Shown: positions 16,394 through 23,673 of the stretch, piece by piece
Layout of the letters: every line of letters begins with the position of its first letter
Numbering within the stretch: the first letter of the stretch is position 1
DNA from: DASYHS01 sp035998295
GTDB taxonomy: Bacteria; Pseudomonadota; Alphaproteobacteria; Azospirillales; Azospirillaceae
Direction: 5' to 3'
Length of the DNA stretch: 30,697 nucleotides
Assembly (NCBI RefSeq): GCF_035998295.1
Contig: NZ_DASYHS010000073.1
Span: 1-30,697, forward strand
Notes under the pieces: generated by a model
Database searches by the model: none
What the model was told of the DNA's origin: nothing
The model's input: the letters and a program-made list of their open reading frames with translations, nothing else
Made by a program: the position numbers and the translations under genes

Positions 16394-17758
16394 TCACACC
16401 GTCGGCCGGCCGGCGGCCAGCCAGTCGCGCACGCGGTCCGCGAAGGCGTCTCGCACGGTTTCTACCCGGATCTCGTCGAGTGCTTCCAGCAGGAAGGCCG
16501 CGACCAGCAGGTTGCGGGCGCTGGCCGCGTCGATGCCCCGGGCGCGCAGATAGAAGAGCTGGTCGTCGTCCAACTCGCCCGCCGTCGCGCCGTGGCTGCA
16601 CTTGACGTCGTCCGCATAGATCTCGAGTTCCGGCTTGCTGTCGATCTCGGCCGCATCGGACAGCAGCAGCGCCCGGTTCAACTGGTAGCCGTCGGTCTTC
16701 TGGGCATCCGGCCGGACGATGATCTTGCCCTGGAACACCGCGCGTGCCGCGCCGTCGATCACACCCTTGTAGACCTCGCGGCTCGTGCAGCGCGGCACCG
16801 CATGGTCGATCACCGTGGTCGTATCGGCGTGTTGCGTTCCGGAGACCATGTAGGCGCCCGACAGCCGGCATTCGGTGCCGCTGCCGCCCAGGAAGGGCCG
16901 CAACTCGTTGCGCGACAGGCGACCGCCCATCGTCAGCACGAAGTTGTCGTAGCTGGCTTCGGCGCCGAGCCGGGCCACCAGGGTGGACACGTGGAAAGCC
17001 TCCGCCCCTTCGGCCTGGATCTTGTAGTGGTGCAGCCGGGCGCCGTCCTCGACGACGGCCTCCGTGACCACGTTCGAGAAATAGGCGCCGGTGCCCAGAC
17101 CGACATGGTGCTCCACCACCGTCGCCTCGGATCCACGCCCGGCGACGATCAGGACGCGCGGGTGGTGCATCGTCGGTTGCTCGGCGCCGATGCCGACGAA
17201 CACGGCTTCCACCGGCCGTTCGAGGCGGACGCCGGGATCCAGCGCCAACACCAGCCCGTCCGCCAGGAAGGCAGTGTTGAGCGCACGCATCGGTCCGCCT
17301 TCGTCGGGGCTCACCTGTCCGAGATGCGTCGCGACCAGGTCCGGGTGCCGGTCCAGCGCCGCCGCGAGCCCGGTGAGGATGGCGCCCGGGGGCAGATCCC
17401 CGACTGAGCAGAGGTCGGCGCGCAGCCGCCCGTCGACGAAGACGAGCCGATGCGGACTTTCTCCCGAAGGCACGACCGTCGGAAGCAGGTCAAGGCCGAT
17501 GGTGGGCTTCGTCGCCGCCGGGACGAAGGCGGTGCGCGCGAGGTCCCGGAGGTTCGTGTACTTCCAGGCCTCCGTCCGCGTCGTCGGGAAACCCGACCGG
17601 GAGAAGCGTCCGATGCCCTCCAGGCGCAGCCGGTCGAGCCAGGGCAGTCCGGCGCCCGGCAGGTCGTCGGCGATGCGGCCGTGTTGGTCCAGGTAGGGCT
17701 GGGCCGAGGACTGGGCCGGGGATTGGGCCGAGGATTGGGCGGTGCTGGTCGTCGTCAT
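16394..17758 (-). CDS. sufD: SufD, Fe-S scaffold complex subunit
   Basis: 454 residues. The central part is the right-handed beta-helix of SufB/SufD proteins. The C-terminal signature DVKCSHGATAGELDDDQLFYLRARGI includes His389, the probable counterpart of the functionally important His360 of E. coli SufD. With SufB and the ATPase SufC it forms the SufBC2D scaffold on which clusters are built in the cytoplasm. The first 20 residues are an unusual repeat of Ser-Ala-Gln units not needed for the family fold. The ATG at 17758 follows GGGGGAAG and lies 14 bp after sufC. Confidence 0.95.
   Translation of the reverse strand: MTTTSTAQSSAQSPAQSSAQPYLDQHGRIADDLPGAGLPWLDRLRLEGIGRFSRSGFPTTRTEAWKYTNLRDLARTAFVPAATKPTIGLDLLPTVVPSGESPHRLVFVDGRLRADLCSVGDLPPGAILTGLAAALDRHPDLVATHLGQVSPDEGGPMRALNTAFLADGLVLALDPGVRLERPVEAVFVGIGAEQPTMHHPRVLIVAGRGSEATVVEHHVGLGTGAYFSNVVTEAVVEDGARLHHYKIQAEGAEAFHVSTLVARLGAEASYDNFVLTMGGRLSRNELRPFLGGSGTECRLSGAYMVSGTQHADTTTVIDHAVPRCTSREVYKGVIDGAARAVFQGKIIVRPDAQKTDGYQLNRALLLSDAAEIDSKPELEIYADDVKCSHGATAGELDDDQLFYLRARGIDAASARNLLVAAFLLEALDEIRVETVRDAFADRVRDWLAAGRPTV
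17699..17746. repeat. 12-bp tandem repeat in the start of sufD
   Basis: About four copies of a 12-bp unit (CTGGGCCGAGGA and near variants, plus-strand reading) at 17699, 17711, 17723 and 17735. They encode Ser/Pro/Thr-Ala-Gln-Ser tetrapeptides at the SufD N-terminus. The unit is a multiple of three, so copy changes would keep the frame. Confidence 0.85.
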
Positions 17759-17772
17759 CGCTTCCCCCGGGC

Positions 17773-18525
17773 TCAGGCGGCTTCCGCCGCGCCGAACTCA
17801 GCGTATCCCTTCTCCTCGAGTTCGAGCGCCAGCTCCTTGCCGCCGGTCCGCGCGATGCGGCCGCCTGCGAGCACGTGCACCTTGTCGGGAACGATGTAAT
17901 CCAGCAGGCGCTGGTAATGGGTGATCACCAGCATGGCGCGGTCGGGGCCGCGCAGCGCGTTGACGCCGTCCGCGACGATGCGCAGCGCGTCGATGTCGAG
18001 GCCGCTGTCGGTCTCGTCCAGCAGACAGAACGCCGGGTCGAGCACCGCCATCTGCAGCACCTCGTTGCGCTTCTTCTCGCCGCCGGAGAACCCGACATTG
18101 ACGGCGCGCTTCAGCATCTCCTCCGACATGCCAAGTTCCTTGGTCTTGGCCCGCACGAGCTTCAGGAACTGCATGGCGTCCAGTTCCTTTTCGCCACGCC
18201 CCTTGCGCAGCGCGTTCAGCGCCGTCTTGAGGAACGTCATGTTGGTGACGCCCGGGATCTCGACCGGATACTGGAAGGCGAGGAACATCCCGGCCGCCGC
18301 CCGCTCCTCCGGCTCCATGGCCAGCAGGTCGCGGCCGCGGAAAGTGGCCGTCCCTTCCGTCACCTCGTAGCCCTCGCGGCCGGCCAGCACGTAGCTGAGC
18401 GTGCTCTTCCCGGCCCCGTTCGGCCCCATGATCGCATGCACCTCGCCGGCCGGAACGATGAGGTCGACGCCCTTGAGGATCGGCTTGCCGTCGACTGTGG
18501 CGTGCAGGTTCTTGATCTCGAGCAT
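17773..18525 (-). CDS. sufC: SufC ATPase
   Basis: 250 residues of the ABC ATPase family. Walker A is GPNGAGKST (34-42), the signature is FSGGEKKR (146-153), Walker B is CLLDE (167-171), followed by TDSGLD, and the switch His is His203 in VITHYQR. LAFQYPVEIPGV is specific to SufC. It binds SufB and SufD, and ATP hydrolysis reshapes the complex so that the cluster site is exposed. It has no transmembrane partner and acts in the cytoplasm. The ATG at 18525 (MLEIKNLHA) is the family start; a TTG three codons earlier is less likely. It follows sufB after 37 bp. Confidence 0.97.
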   Translation of the reverse strand: MLEIKNLHATVDGKPILKGVDLIVPAGEVHAIMGPNGAGKSTLSYVLAGREGYEVTEGTATFRGRDLLAMEPEERAAAGMFLAFQYPVEIPGVTNMTFLKTALNALRKGRGEKELDAMQFLKLVRAKTKELGMSEEMLKRAVNVGFSGGEKKRNEVLQMAVLDPAFCLLDETDSGLDIDALRIVADGVNALRGPDRAMLVITHYQRLLDYIVPDKVHVLAGGRIARTGGKELALELEEKGYAEFGAAEAA

Positions 18526-18562
18526 GATGCGCAACGCTTCCTTGTTCTGTCTTCGCCCGGCC

Positions 18563-20032
18563 TCAGCCGACGCTGCCTTCGAGGCTGATGCCGACCAGTT
18601 TCTGCGCCTCGACCGCGAATTCCATCGGCAACTCCTGGAGGACCTGCTTGCAGAAGCCGTTGACGATCAGCGACACGGAGTCCTCCGCCGAGAGGCCGCG
18701 CTGGCGGCAATAGAAGAGCTGGTCCTCGCTGATCTTCGCCGTGGTCGCCTCGTGCTCGACGCGCGCGGTGCGGTTGCGGCTCTCGATGTAGGGCACCGTA
18801 TGGGCGCCGCACTTGTCGCCGATCAGCAGGCTGTCGCACTGGGTGAAGTTCCGGGCCCCCTCGGCCCGCGGCAGGATCTTGACCAGCCCGCGGTAGGTGT
18901 TCTGCGCCCGGCCGGCCGAAATCCCCTTCGAGACGATCGTCGAGCGGGTGTTCTTGCCGATGTGAATCATCTTCGTCCCGGTATCGGCCTGCTGCATGTT
19001 GTTGGTGATGGCGACGGAATAGAATTCGCCGACGGAATTGTCGCCTTGCAGGATGCAGCTCGGGTACTTCCAGGTGATGGCCGAGCCGGTCTCGACCTGC
19101 GTCCAGGATATCTTGGAGTTCCGGCCCCGGCAGGCGCCGCGCTTGGTCACGAAGTTGAAGATGCCACCCTTGCCGTTCTCGTCGCCGGGATACCAGTTCT
19201 GCACGGTCGAGTATTTTATCTGGGCGTCGTCGAGGGTCACCAACTCGACCACCGCGGCATGGAGCTGGTTCTCGTCGCGCTGGGGAGCCGTGCAGCCCTC
19301 GAGGTAGCTGACATAGCTGCCCTCGTCGGCGATGATCAGCGTCCGCTCGAACTGGCCGGTGTTCTTGGCGTTGATGCGGAAATAGGTCGACAGCTCCATC
19401 GGGCAGCGCACGCCCTTGGGAATGTAGACGAACGAGCCGTCGGTGAAGACGGCCGAGTTCAGGCAGGCGAAGAAGTTGTCGGAGTAGGGTACGACCGAAC
19501 CGAGATATTTGCGCACCAGCTCGGGATGGGTGCGCACCGCCTCGGAGATCGAGCAGAAGATGACGCCCTTCTCCTCCAGCTTCTTCTTGAAGGTCGTGGC
19601 TACCGAGACGCTGTCGAATACGGCGTCCACCGCGATCGACGGATTCTCGACGCCGGCCAGGATCTCCTGCTCGCGCAGCGGGATACCGAGCTTCTCATAG
19701 GTCTTCAGCAGTTCGGGGTCGACCTCGTCCAGGCTCTTCGGCTTGTTCGTGGTCTTGGGGGCCGAATAGTAGTAGGCGTCCTGGTAGTCGATCTCCGGAT
19801 AGCCGAGCTTGGCCCATTTCGGCTCTTCCATCTCGAGCCAGTGCCGGTAGGCCTTCAGGCGCCATTCCAGCAGCCATTCCGGCTCGTCCTTCTTGGCCGA
19901 GATGAAACGGATGGTAGTCTCGTCGAGCCCCTTGGGCGCGGTCTCCGCCTCGATGTCCGTGTAGAAGCCGTACTTGTACTTCTGCTCGGTTACCGCCCGG
20001 ACCGTTTCCGCAGTCTCAACCGTGGCAGCCAT
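18563..20032 (-). CDS. sufB: SufB, Fe-S scaffold complex subunit
   Basis: 489 residues, standard length. Family marks include YKYGFYTDIE near the start, GIPLREQEILAGV, NSAVFTDGSFVYIPKGVRCPMELSTYFRI (the segment is longer than quoted motifs elsewhere), and the C-terminal KCGAHTVPYIE and EHEATTAKISEDQLFY. Cys408 in that block matches the sulfur-accepting Cys405 of E. coli SufB. It receives persulfide sulfur and builds the nascent cluster with SufD and SufC. The ATG at 20032 has GGAGAG upstream. It is the first structural gene after the regulator, with a 65-bp gap that contains no obvious separate promoter. Confidence 0.97.
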   Translation of the reverse strand: MAATVETAETVRAVTEQKYKYGFYTDIEAETAPKGLDETTIRFISAKKDEPEWLLEWRLKAYRHWLEMEEPKWAKLGYPEIDYQDAYYYSAPKTTNKPKSLDEVDPELLKTYEKLGIPLREQEILAGVENPSIAVDAVFDSVSVATTFKKKLEEKGVIFCSISEAVRTHPELVRKYLGSVVPYSDNFFACLNSAVFTDGSFVYIPKGVRCPMELSTYFRINAKNTGQFERTLIIADEGSYVSYLEGCTAPQRDENQLHAAVVELVTLDDAQIKYSTVQNWYPGDENGKGGIFNFVTKRGACRGRNSKISWTQVETGSAITWKYPSCILQGDNSVGEFYSVAITNNMQQADTGTKMIHIGKNTRSTIVSKGISAGRAQNTYRGLVKILPRAEGARNFTQCDSLLIGDKCGAHTVPYIESRNRTARVEHEATTAKISEDQLFYCRQRGLSAEDSVSLIVNGFCKQVLQELPMEFAVEAQKLVGISLEGSVG

Positions 20033-20097
20033 TGGCCTCTCTCCTGAATCCTGTTTCCGGGCGCCTTCCGGCAGCCGGTCTTGTCCGTTGTCTTGTT

Positions 20098-20553
20098 TCA
20101 GCCCGCGGTCGCGCGCAGCGCCGGAGCAGCCATTGCCGCAGGCAGCGGCGGATGGACGCTCATGTCGGCGAGCGTCACGCTCTCCAGGGCGGCTCGCACC
20201 GCCGCGTTCACCCTGTCCCAGTTGCCGCGCATCGGGCATAGCCGCTCGACGCCGCAGCCACCCTCCGCTCCCTCTACGCAAGACGTGATGGAGATCGGGC
20301 CTTCCAGGGCGGAGATGATGTCGGCGACCGTGATGCGCTCCGCCGATCGGGACAGCGCGTATCCGCCGGCCGCGCCGCGATGGGATACCATGAGGCCCGC
20401 CGGGGCGAGGATCTTCAGCAGCTTCGCGACCGTCGGCGCCGGGACGCCCGTGTTCTCGGCGAGCTGCGTCACCGTGTGGACCCCGCCGTCCGCACGCGCC
20501 ATCTGCGCCATTACCACGACCGCATAGTCGGTGAGCTTGCTGAGCTTGATCAT
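20098..20553 (-). CDS. Rrf2/IscR-like Fe-S-responsive regulator of the suf operon
   Basis: 151 residues. The N-terminal winged helix (MIKLSKLTDYAVVVMAQMA, VPAPTVAKLLKIL, SHRGAAGGYALSR) is typical of the Rrf2 family and closest to SUF-system regulators. Cys92, Cys100 and Cys106 lie in a SCVEG...GGC...LCPM loop, nearly the spacing of the IscR cluster ligands (Cys92, 98, 104). The protein probably holds a [2Fe-2S] cluster and changes suf expression with Fe-S status. A tail of about 20 Ala/Pro-rich residues follows. The ATG at 20553 gives the family N-terminus; a TTG seven codons earlier lies within the palindrome. It heads the operon and likely controls itself through the palindrome at 20568-20582. 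Confidence 0.93.
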   Translation of the reverse strand: MIKLSKLTDYAVVVMAQMARADGGVHTVTQLAENTGVPAPTVAKLLKILAPAGLMVSHRGAAGGYALSRSAERITVADIISALEGPISITSCVEGAEGGCGVERLCPMRGNWDRVNAAVRAALESVTLADMSVHPPLPAAMAAPALRATAG

Positions 20554-20567
20554 GCGCGCGTCAATCC

Positions 20568-20582
20568 GTACCAAATTGGTAC
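20568..20582. promoter_or_regulatory. 15-bp palindromic operator candidate at the suf promoter
   Basis: GTACCAAATTGGTAC is a 7-1-7 inverted repeat placed directly downstream of the -10 box and 14 bp before the regulator ATG. Its position over the predicted transcription start suits repression by the Rrf2-type dimer encoded immediately downstream. Confidence 0.6.
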
Positions 20583-20584
20583 CG

Positions 20585-20614
20585 ATTAGGTGATGACGCA
20601 GGCGCCGACGTCAA
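20585..20614 (-). promoter_or_regulatory. Probable sigma70 promoter of the suf operon
   Basis: On the minus strand TTGACG (20614-20609; five of six consensus) is followed after 18 bp by CCTAAT (20590-20585; four of six). Transcription would start near 20578, inside the adjacent palindrome, and give a leader of about 25 nt to the regulator ATG. Confidence 0.55.
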
Positions 20615-20830
20615 GAGCAGAGCCGCATTCCAGCTCAAAAAACCGGTCGTGACGCCGGGACAAATCGGCGCAGCCTACGGGGGTGTGGCTCGTTTCCGCG
20701 CCGGGCGCGCGGATGGGGGCGACTCGGCCGGGCCGCGCGTGGCCATGCGGGGAGGCGAGGCCGCCGCCGCGGTGGCGCACGTCATCGAACCGGCGGGCAG
20801 GGTGGCCCGCACCCGGTCGAGGACAAGCGA

Positions 20831-20855
20831 AAGGCCCCGCCCGAGGCGGGGCCTT
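20831..20855 (-). terminator. Terminator hairpin after the DUF3618 gene
   Basis: A perfect 11-bp stem (AAGGCCCCGCC / GGCGGGGCCTT) with a 3-nt loop lies 21 bp past the stop of the three-gene operon on the minus strand. The tail is TTTCGCTTGTCC, short in T but usual for GC-rich genomes. It separates this operon from the suf promoter. Confidence 0.7.
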
Positions 20856-20876
20856 GCCGTTGCGAGGGGCCGGCCG

Positions 20877-21869
20877 TCAGCGGCCGGCTGCGTTTTTACC
20901 CTGTTCGCGACTGCGGTCCCGGTCGTTTCCGCTTTCGCTGCCCTCGCCGACGACGCTCGGCGCCTCCTCGGACACGGTATCCCGAGCGGCCTCGTAGCCG
21001 GCCTCGGCGGCATGCCGGGCGACGTCGCCCGCACGCTCGGCGAAGTCTTCGCCGTAGTGCCGGCCGCGGTCCCACACCGTGTCGCTGTACTCGCCGATCC
21101 ACTCGTCCTCATAGCGGGAGGACGGAATGGCGGCGCCGAGCGCTGCGCCGGCGGCGAAGCCCATCATCCCGGCAAGCATCGGATGGTCGTCCACGAGATG
21201 CCAGAAGCTCTGGTAACCTTCCTTCGCCTGACGGGAGGCTGCCCGGCCGTACTGCCGTGCCTGCCCGCTATACTGGCGTGCCCGGTCCCGGGCGGCGTCG
21301 CCATATCCGTGGGAGCTCTCATCGGCCCGTCCGGCGGGCCGGTAGTGGTACTCGCCGGGATAGTCCTGCCCGTACGCCCCGGCCCGGCTTGCGGTGCCCG
21401 CGGCGTAAGGATCGCCATAGGCGGTGCGGCGCTGGTCCGGCAGGTTGCTGCTGTCGTGGCTGCCGCGCATCTCTTCGGCCCGGCGCCGAAGCGACTCGCC
21501 CGCATGCTGCATGCGCTGGCGGGCTTCGTCGATGCGCCCGCCGGTCCAGTCCCTCGCCCGGCTCAGCCGGCCGCTCGACTGGCTCGACGAACTGCTGCTG
21601 TTGCCGGTGGCCGACCACATCAGCCAGCCCAGTCCCAGTCCGATCATCGCAAGGGGCAGCGCGTTGTCGCGGACGGTATCGGTCATGCCGCTGCCGCCAT
21701 CATGATCGTCATTCCTGAACATTTGCATCACCTGATCCTTCAGTCGGTTCGGCGCCAGCCGGTTCTGGATCTCCTCCATCGTCCGGCTCAGTCGCTGCTG
21801 CGTGTCGTGGATCTCCCTCTGGATCTCCTCCGGCGTCCGGGGTTGCCGCCCGGCTTCATCGCGCGCCAT
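20877..21869 (-). CDS. DUF3618 domain protein with membrane segments
   Basis: 330 residues. Residues about 10-50 (RTPEEIQREIHDTQQRLSRTMEEIQNRL) are a DUF3618 helix, a short coiled-coil-like domain of unknown role. A hydrophobic segment at about 69-85 (ALPLAMIGLGLGWLMW) is followed by a Ser run and an Arg/Gln/Tyr-rich stretch. A second hydrophobic stretch (HPMLAGMMGFAAGAALGAA) occurs near 232-250, and the C-terminus is acidic and helical. The ATG at 21869 lies 17 bp after the holin-X-like gene; the ribosome site is weak, so coupling is likely. It is last in a three-gene envelope/stress operon. The function is unknown; a membrane-linked structural or stress role is inferred from context. Confidence 0.82.
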   Translation of the reverse strand: MARDEAGRQPRTPEEIQREIHDTQQRLSRTMEEIQNRLAPNRLKDQVMQMFRNDDHDGGSGMTDTVRDNALPLAMIGLGLGWLMWSATGNSSSSSSQSSGRLSRARDWTGGRIDEARQRMQHAGESLRRRAEEMRGSHDSSNLPDQRRTAYGDPYAAGTASRAGAYGQDYPGEYHYRPAGRADESSHGYGDAARDRARQYSGQARQYGRAASRQAKEGYQSFWHLVDDHPMLAGMMGFAAGAALGAAIPSSRYEDEWIGEYSDTVWDRGRHYGEDFAERAGDVARHAAEAGYEAARDTVSEEAPSVVGEGSESGNDRDRSREQGKNAAGR

Positions 21870-21886
21870 GGTTCGGTTCCCGGCCG

Positions 21887-22342
21887 TCAACGACGCAACT
21901 GGGACTTCGCCCATTGCTTGTCGTCCTGGAGCGTCTCCATGGTGCGCTTCGGCTGAAGGTTCTCCGCCGAAAGCCGGTTCTTCCCGGACACGACCATGAA
22001 CAATCCGATGAGCGCGACCACGCCGCCCACGATCAACGCCGCGAGCCAGTCGTCGACCCAGTAGCTCAATCCGATCGTGGCGCTCAGCAGCAGGAAGATC
22101 AGCCCCGCGAACGCCACCATCCCACCGGCAGCCAGGGAGACGGCTCCCGATGCGGCTTGGCTCATCTTCTCGGACATTTCGGCCCGAGCGAGCTCGACCT
22201 CCTTTCGCACCAGCGTCGTCGTTTCGCCGGCCAGTTCGGAGAACAGCGAGCTCAGGGGCTTGTCGCTGGTGGTGGGGTGCGCGTCCGCATGGGCCGGATC
22301 GACCCGCAGCGGCTCGTCACGCCGGGATTCGTATGAGGCCAT
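21887..22342 (-). CDS. Holin-X-like (PF07332-type) membrane protein
   Basis: 151 residues. After a polar N-terminus comes a family-like amphipathic segment (PLSSLFSELAGETTTLVRKEVELARAEMSEK). Two membrane helices follow at about 70-92 and 100-119, and a charged tail. This layout fits the putative 'phage holin family / actinobacterial holin-X' group. In proteobacterial chromosomes such genes usually sit in stress or envelope clusters, so the name does not imply lysis. The ATG at 22342 overlaps the stop of the upstream gene (TGATG). No endolysin gene is near. Confidence 0.8.
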   Translation of the reverse strand: MASYESRRDEPLRVDPAHADAHPTTSDKPLSSLFSELAGETTTLVRKEVELARAEMSEKMSQAASGAVSLAAGGMVAFAGLIFLLLSATIGLSYWVDDWLAALIVGGVVALIGLFMVVSGKNRLSAENLQPKRTMETLQDDKQWAKSQLRR

Positions 22343-23496
22343 CACTTGTTCCCCTTCTTCTCGGCGTCGTTGGCCTTGTTCTGGCCGGTGGTTCCGCCGG
22401 AAGTCCCGCCCGAAGTCCCGCCCGAAGTCCCGGTGGTCGCGCCGCTTGCGCCGGTGGCCGCACCGGTACCGGGCTGAGCTTTCGTGCCGGCCGTCGACGT
22501 ACCCGCAGTCGTCGACGTACCCGTGGTCGACGTGCCGCTGGCCGACGTACCGGGCGTGGGAGTAGCCGTCGTGGAGGAGCTGCTCTCACCGGGGCGCGTC
22601 GTCGCGGTTCCGGTCTGCGTCGTGCCGGGCCGGGTCGAACCCGCCGTCCCGGTCGAACCCGCCGTCCCGGATGAACCGGTCGTACCGCCGATGCCGCTCA
22701 GCGCCGACGAACCGGTACCGGACAAGGGGTTCGCGGTGGTTCCGGCCCCCGTTGCCCCTGGAGTGGCGGTGCCGCCGGTCGGGCCGGTACCGGAAGACAT
22801 CCCGCTCCGCCCGATCCCGGAGGACGAGGACGGCGAAGGCTGCGGGGTCCCCGTCGTCGGCGGGCCGCCGGTCTCGAAACCGCGGGCGCCGTAGCCCCGG
22901 CCGGCGTAGTCGCGGTCGGCACCGTAGCTTTCGGGGTAGTAGTCCTCGGGGTAATAGGCGTCGGAGCCGTAACCGTGGCCGTAGGCGCCTTCGGACCTGC
23001 CCCGTCCCTGGCTGGACCAGCGCTGCCGGTCGCGGCGATGCTGCCGCTCGGCGGAGGAACGCATGAAGCGGGCGGCAACGAAGCCGGCCGCCATGGTCGC
23101 GGCCATGAACAGGCCGGGCTGGTTGCGGGCGAAGCGCTCGACCTGCCCGATCAGCTGGTCCACGTCTTGATTGCGCAGGCGATCGGCAACCCGCTCCATC
23201 TGCTCCGCGGCACGGTCGGCGTAGTGTGCCGCCATGTCGTTGTGCTGGGCCTCGAGCCGGTCGGCCGCCTCGTGCAGGGCGCCGGCCATGCCACCGAGAC
23301 GCTCCGCGGCCCGATGTTGCTGCTGTTCGACGACGGACCGGGCCTGATCCTTGGCGGCATCCATGATGCGGCTTCCGGACTGCGTGGCCCTTTGGCGGAG
23401 CTGCTCGGTGGTGCCTTCACCACCCTGGTGCCCGGTTCCAGTCGCCGAGGCGCCCCTGCCGGCTTCCGCTCCGGCGGACTCATCGCGGGTAACCAT
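22342..23496 (-). CDS. Membrane-associated protein with long Ser/Thr/Gly-rich tail
   Basis: 384 residues. Residues about 30-125 are helical and charged (QRATQSGSRIMDAAKDQAR, then repeated Asp/Glu/Arg heptads), apparently apolipophorin- or late-embryogenesis-like. A single hydrophobic stretch (LFMAATMAAGFVAARFM) lies at about 128-145. A Gly/Tyr/Arg-rich part follows (165-205). Residues about 208-375 are almost only Ser, Thr, Gly, Pro and Ala with internal repeats, and the end is basic (KKGNK). A strong GAGGAGGT ribosome site precedes the ATG at 23496. It is first in the operon with the holin-X-like and DUF3618 genes and has an EcfG-like promoter about 70 bp upstream. I do not recognise a named function. 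Confidence 0.82.
   Translation of the reverse strand: MVTRDESAGAEAGRGASATGTGHQGGEGTTEQLRQRATQSGSRIMDAAKDQARSVVEQQQHRAAERLGGMAGALHEAADRLEAQHNDMAAHYADRAAEQMERVADRLRNQDVDQLIGQVERFARNQPGLFMAATMAAGFVAARFMRSSAERQHRRDRQRWSSQGRGRSEGAYGHGYGSDAYYPEDYYPESYGADRDYAGRGYGARGFETGGPPTTGTPQPSPSSSSGIGRSGMSSGTGPTGGTATPGATGAGTTANPLSGTGSSALSGIGGTTGSSGTAGSTGTAGSTRPGTTQTGTATTRPGESSSSTTATPTPGTSASGTSTTGTSTTAGTSTAGTKAQPGTGAATGASGATTGTSGGTSGGTSGGTTGQNKANDAEKKGNK
22400..22668. repeat. Short in-frame repeats coding the Ser/Thr/Gly tail
   Basis: Three 12-bp units (GAAGTCCCGCCC and variant) occupy 22400-22435. An 18-bp unit is repeated exactly at 22633-22650 and 22651-22668. Several GTCGACGTACC-like units lie near 22493-22550. 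All are multiples of three and keep the coding frame. Confidence 0.8.
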
Positions 23497-23564
23497 ATCG
23501 GACCTCCTCAGACATCATTTCATTTGCACCGAGCGCGTTTTTCACGCGGTTGTCTCGGGCGCAA

Positions 23565-23590
23565 AACAGTGCGCGGAGGGCTGGAGTTCC
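23565..23590 (-). promoter_or_regulatory. Candidate EcfG/RpoE2-type promoter of the three-gene operon
   Basis: On the minus strand GGAAC (23590-23586) is followed after 17 bp by TGTT (23568-23565). It lies 69 bp upstream of the first gene's ATG. Spacing and -10 bases are the same as in the match at 2267-2292. Confidence 0.5.
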
Positions 23591-23612
23591 GAGGAGGCGG
23601 AGGATGGCGGTA

Positions 23613-23649
23613 CCGATTCCCTTCGAAAGGGGGTCCGTCGGCGAATCGG
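23613..23649. terminator. Nested inverted repeats after the MFS gene
   Basis: CCGATTC (23613-23619) pairs with GAATCGG (23643-23649). An inner hairpin, CCCTT-CGA-AAGGG, lies at 23619-23631. The structure follows the MFS stop codon on the minus strand and may end its transcript, although no T-run follows. Confidence 0.35.
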
Positions 23650-23673
23650 GAGACGGTTCCGGCGGTCGCGGCT

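Noticed and set aside
15246..16553. 435-codon plus-strand frame opposite sufS
   Set aside because: Shadow of sufS, which has its full set of catalytic residues.
20649..21956. 435-codon plus-strand frame
   Set aside because: Opposite the DUF3618 gene, without a ribosome site or recognisable domain.
21887..22342. Holin-X-like gene as part of a lysis cassette
   Set aside because: No endolysin or phage gene is near, and its operon partners are stress/envelope-type proteins.
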